From positions 1 through 15,879 of the forward strand of contig CAMGFF010000018.1 in the NCBI GenBank assembly GCA_946055125.1: a stretch of 15,879 nt of DNA. The letters run 5' to 3'. The notes under the pieces were generated by a model. The model was given only the letters and a program-made list of their open reading frames with translations, was not told the origin of the DNA and made no database searches. Origin of the DNA: an uncultured Prevotellaceae bacterium (GTDB lineage: Bacteria > Bacteroidota > Bacteroidia > Bacteroidales > Muribaculaceae). How positions within the stretch are numbered: the stretch's first letter is position 1; each line of letters opens with the position of its first letter. This document shows positions 13,223 through 15,879 of this stretch, one piece after another. Position numbers and translations under genes: made by a program.

Positions 13223-14917
13223 TTAGTCCTCTATGATTATCAATTTGGCCGGCTTGCCCACCATTTGGGGCATTGTCACGCCAGGGCCCGTGTAATAGTA
13301 TGTCGGGTCGCACACGAGGTAGTCGCCACGGCTCGATGTGAGGTAGTCGCCCGGAATCTGCTCTGGCACTTTCACTGCTGCCGCCAGGTGATCGGGGTAG
13401 TACACCACGGCAGTGGGCAGGTGCAGCAGGTCGCGCACGAGGCGGGTGAAAAGAATGGCATGGTCCTCGCAGTCGCTCATGGGATAGAAAATAGTCTCCT
13501 CGGCGAAGAAAGGACGCTCGCCTCCCCAGATTTCATTGTCGTAGCCATACTTGTAGCCCTCAATAAAGAACATTATCGTCTTGAGCTGCTCATAGAGCGA
13601 CTTGCCCTCAAGCTGCTGCCTGAGCTGCGGATAGAGCGTGCGCTGTGCCTCGGCGCTCATGGGCGTCTGTGCATAGTAGGTCCATGTGGAATAAGGGTCG
13701 CCTTCGGTGTAGGGCTTGGGATAGCTGTCGTAGAAGTCGATGAGGACCTTGTTCACGCGGTAGCCCATGGGCTGCACTGCGCGGTAAGGACGGTGCTTCA
13801 CGAGGCTGTGGTTCTCGGCAAAGAGGGGCTCTTCCTTAATCCACAGCGACATTTCCTTCTCTTTGGGCAGCGAGAAGTCGCAAAGCGCCACTGAGGTATT
13901 GTCGGGATATTTTTTGCCGAAGATCACGTAGTAGGTATTGTCATAGCCCACACCGGTTTGTCCCATCACTCGCTGCTCGCATGCCACAAGAATCTCAAGC
14001 GTGGTGCCCAAAAAGGCAAAGCGCATCTTGTAGCCCGACATGCAATAGAGGTAGCCGGTGAGCAGCGTGGCCTCACTGCACTCCTTGCCGAAGAATGTGG
14101 TGCCAAGGCGGGTGAGGAGCTGGTAGTAGGCCCAGTCGCACAGGTGCAGCTCATCGCGTGCCTTGAGGCAGTCCTTGAGCACCTCCGAGATTTTGTCGTT
14201 CTTGCCTATCTCGCCCACCGCGCGCGACACGCCTAAATTGTCGTTGCCGACAAGCTTAAAGCGGCAGTCGTCGTCGATCTTTATCTTCACAATGGTGCCA
14301 TAGAGGTCCACGTCGAGCGTCTGCGCTATCGTTTCCTTGGGCAACTCCACCGGAACCACCGGCTCAGGCTGCTTCTTGTGCTTTATGCTCGGAATGGTGA
14401 TTAGCTCCGCAACCTTTATCTTTCCCACCTTGGTGGGCTGCACTATCTCACGCTGCTTGCGGGGCTTGGTGTTCTCGGCTATGGCGTCGCCCTCATTCTT
14501 GGGCTTGGTGGTGGGTTCCTCCTTCACGTTCTCCTCGGGCTCGGGCGCCGGCTCATCAATTTGAGGTGGCACCGAGTTGTCCTTGGGTGGGTCCACGGGC
14601 TTCTGCGATTGCTCCTTTTCCCACTCCTGCGCAAGAGCCTCGGCAAATGCCTTGGTGATACTGTCGCGATAGGCCAGGAAGCGCTCTATCATCGCCGCGC
14701 GGTCGCGCTCATAGCGCTCCTTCACATCACGCTTGTATTCACTGAACGAGGTGGTGTCGTCGAGCACACTGCTGCTGTGCTGCTTCAGCCCGGCACGGCC
14801 TTTGCGCTGCGGCATCACCGATTGCGGCTTCTTTTGCCTTGTCTGTGCTACTGCGTTCCATGGTGAGGGCGTTCCCACCACGAGTGCTGCTATAATGATA
14901 AATATTAATTTTCTCAT
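13223..14917 (-). CDS. Periplasmic transglutaminase-like cysteine protease/peptidase
   Basis: The protein has 564 residues, with a signal peptide ending NAVAQ|T at residue 25. Residues about 55-105 are a charged helical or coiled-coil stretch (EYKRDVKERYERDRAAMIERF). A Pro/Glu/Lys-rich linker runs over about 105-195. A globular C-terminal part carries a transglutaminase-like Cys-His-Asp triad: Cys483 in SDCEDHA, His510 in PDHLAAAV and Asp537 in CDPTYY. In bacteria this fold is usually a protease, peptidase or amidase rather than a crosslinker. An earlier segment around Cys280 (GKECSEATLLTGYLYC) looks like a second, degenerate copy of the same core that lacks the His. It precedes the CHASE2 gene by 3 bases and is therefore likely made together with it. 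A 13-base palindrome lies just before the ATG. I am sure of the fold and triad, not of the substrate. Confidence 0.87.
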   Translation of the reverse strand: MRKLIFIIIAALVVGTPSPWNAVAQTRQKKPQSVMPQRKGRAGLKQHSSSVLDDTTSFSEYKRDVKERYERDRAAMIERFLAYRDSITKAFAEALAQEWEKEQSQKPVDPPKDNSVPPQIDEPAPEPEENVKEEPTTKPKNEGDAIAENTKPRKQREIVQPTKVGKIKVAELITIPSIKHKKQPEPVVPVELPKETIAQTLDVDLYGTIVKIKIDDDCRFKLVGNDNLGVSRAVGEIGKNDKISEVLKDCLKARDELHLCDWAYYQLLTRLGTTFFGKECSEATLLTGYLYCMSGYKMRFAFLGTTLEILVACEQRVMGQTGVGYDNTYYVIFGKKYPDNTSVALCDFSLPKEKEMSLWIKEEPLFAENHSLVKHRPYRAVQPMGYRVNKVLIDFYDSYPKPYTEGDPYSTWTYYAQTPMSAEAQRTLYPQLRQQLEGKSLYEQLKTIMFFIEGYKYGYDNEIWGGERPFFAEETIFYPMSDCEDHAILFTRLVRDLLHLPTAVVYYPDHLAAAVKVPEQIPGDYLTSSRGDYLVCDPTYYYTGPGVTMPQMVGKPAKLIIIED

Positions 14918-14927
14918 GATTCTGTTG

Positions 14928-14940
14928 TGCGCTTAGCGCA
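14928..14940. promoter_or_regulatory. 13-base palindrome in the leader of the transglutaminase gene
   Basis: TGCGCTTAGCGCA is a perfect inverted repeat with a 3-base centre, lying 10 bases before the ATG (14917, minus strand). In the message it would form a 5-bp GC-rich hairpin at the ribosome-loading site, or in DNA act as a short operator. The 195-base spacer to the upstream gene shows no clear TAnnTTTG promoter; TATGTTTT near 14990 on the minus strand is a weak candidate. Confidence 0.4.
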
Positions 14941-15112
14941 TCTGTGAAAGTCGATAAGTCGTAGTAAACCTTTTTTGAATGCTTATAAAAAACATAGCCC
15001 ACAGGAATATTGTGCTTAATTCCCATGGACTAATGCTATAACGTTGTGAGCTGTGCAATTAGCCCACTGAGCTCCGGCCTCGTGGGATCCTCAGGCTCAA
15101 TGGGATTGTGTG

Positions 15113-15766
15113 TTATTCCCAGCCGTTCTTCTCTATTATCTTGCTGCCGCGCTCACGAAGCTTCTCGCGAATGGCGGCCTTGGCTGCCTTCTTCACCTGC
15201 TCGCGGTCCACTGCCACCGACACCTGCACTTCCTTGTTGCCGTTCTTCAGCTCGCGCTGCACCTCGGTCACTGTAATCGACTGCCTCAGATTCTGCGACA
15301 CCAGAGAGCGGAATCCGCCTGCCGACGACACCAGCGAAGCTACCTCGGCGCTCTCCTCGTTGCCTAATGATGTGGTCATCTCGCCTGCAAGCTCAGTCTC
15401 AAGCTGCTGTGCTGCATCCACACGGGCCATCTCAAGTGCCTGGAGGCGTGCTGCATTGTAGCTCTCGCCCGAAGTGGTGCTGTGGCCTATGGCATATTTT
15501 GCCTCGCCATCGGCGGTCACTTCCTTGGCAAAGCAAGTGGCTCGCATAATCTGCAAGTCCATTGCCATTGCGCCCATAGGCACTGTCCAGCCGGCCTTCT
15601 CAAGCTTTTTGGCCTCTTTCTCAGCAGCCTTTTTCTCCTTCTTGGTGAGCAACTTGGTGTAGTCGACCTTAGTGGCACCTGCCTGGAATGTCTGTGCATA
15701 GCCGCACATTGAGCTAATCGCAACCATAATAGCTACAAAAATAGCCGAAAATCCTAATTTCTTCAT
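15113..15766 (-). CDS. Exported LPP20-like protein
   Basis: The protein has 217 residues, with a signal peptide ending MCGYAQ|T near residue 25. The mature start has a Lys-rich helix (LLTKKEKKAAEKEAKKLEKAGW), then MGAMAMDLQIMRATCFAKEV. Residues about 88-185 (YAIGHSTTSGESYNAARLQALEMARVDAAQQLETELAG to ITVTEVQRELKNGNKEVQVSVAVDREQV) follow the LPP20-family pattern: a strand, a long Ala-rich helix, then strands. Such domains occur in envelope proteins of unclear biochemical role. A Lys/Arg-rich helix closes the protein (KAAKAAIREKLRERG). No lipobox is obvious, so it is probably soluble periplasmic. It lies upstream of the transglutaminase gene on the same strand, but the 195-base gap means a separate promoter for the downstream genes is possible. 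The leader of about 110 bases is AT-rich. Confidence 0.8.
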   Translation of the reverse strand: MKKLGFSAIFVAIMVAISSMCGYAQTFQAGATKVDYTKLLTKKEKKAAEKEAKKLEKAGWTVPMGAMAMDLQIMRATCFAKEVTADGEAKYAIGHSTTSGESYNAARLQALEMARVDAAQQLETELAGEMTTSLGNEESAEVASLVSSAGGFRSLVSQNLRQSITVTEVQRELKNGNKEVQVSVAVDREQVKKAAKAAIREKLRERGSKIIEKNGWE

Positions 15767-15855
15767 AAGTAATAATTTTTTGTTTTTAGTTTATTAATTT
15801 CTGTTGTTAATGTAGCACAGAGGGATTTCGTAACCCCCCAACGCACTGTCTTTTT

Positions 15856-15878
15856 CAAAAAAAGTGTCATTCACACTT
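15856..15878 (-). terminator. Possible intrinsic terminator for a gene beyond the right edge
   Basis: On the minus strand AAGTGT (15878-15873), loop GAATG and ACACTT (15867-15862) form a 6-bp stem followed by a run of T (ending at 15857). The stem is short and AT-rich, so strength is uncertain. It would end transcription of a minus-strand gene outside the window and separate it from the LPP20-like gene. Confidence 0.4.
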
Positions 15879-15879
15879 C

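Noticed and set aside
13055..13894. Open frame of 279 codons on the plus strand
   Set aside because: Antisense to the CHASE2 and transglutaminase genes, whose signal peptide, membrane helices and catalytic motifs are clear. The plus-strand product is His/Val/Ala-rich without any domain.

Overview
The window reads as chromosomal DNA of a Bacteroidales bacterium, most likely a gut member such as a Muribaculaceae relative. The grounds are promoter boxes of the Bacteroidota type (TAnnTTTG), few Shine-Dalgarno sites, a DUF4923-type secreted protein, and many exported proteins whose signal peptides end in A-x-A-Q. The family-level placement is inference. All assignments rest on reading motifs by eye; no database search was possible. 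I saw no rRNA, tRNA, CRISPR array or insertion sequence, and no gap between genes exceeds 300 bases.

Layout. (1) Bases 1-1407 (+): the 3' part of a gene for a Sel1-repeat protein ending in a caspase-like domain. Its repeat region is built from nearly identical 108-bp units. (2) Bases 1476-2785 (-): three small genes in one unit, from a clear promoter at 2821-2852. They encode a basic 133-residue protein, a small lipoprotein with a C-terminal membrane segment, and a 146-residue protein of unknown function. The lipoprotein's topology recalls phage unimolecular spanins, so the trio may be prophage-derived. (3) Bases 2966-10316 (+): four closely spaced genes for a large periplasmic TPR protein, an outer-membrane beta-barrel resembling a TonB-dependent receptor without its plug, the RuvB Holliday-junction motor, and a polysaccharide flippase of the MATE/Wzx type. 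(4) Bases 10513-11130 (+): a DUF4923-type exported protein with its own promoter box, closed by a strong bidirectional terminator at 11151-11207. (5) Bases 11272-15766 (-): four exported or membrane proteins. In transcription order they are an LPP20-like protein, a transglutaminase-like cysteine protease, a CHASE2 sensor without a cytoplasmic output domain, and a FecR-like protein whose C-terminus looks like the first strands of a CHAT protease domain cut off before the catalytic residues.

How the genes may work together. Region 3 looks like an envelope-biogenesis operon with ruvB as a housekeeping passenger. Region 5 is the strongest candidate for an undescribed system. CHASE2 is an extracytoplasmic sensor domain and CHAT is a caspase-like protease domain. 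Here both sit next to an intact Cys-His-Asp transglutaminase/protease, and all four proteins are predicted to act in the periplasm or at the inner membrane. I infer a periplasmic sensing and proteolysis cassette. A second caspase-clan protein lies at the left edge of the same window, with no evidence that the two are linked.
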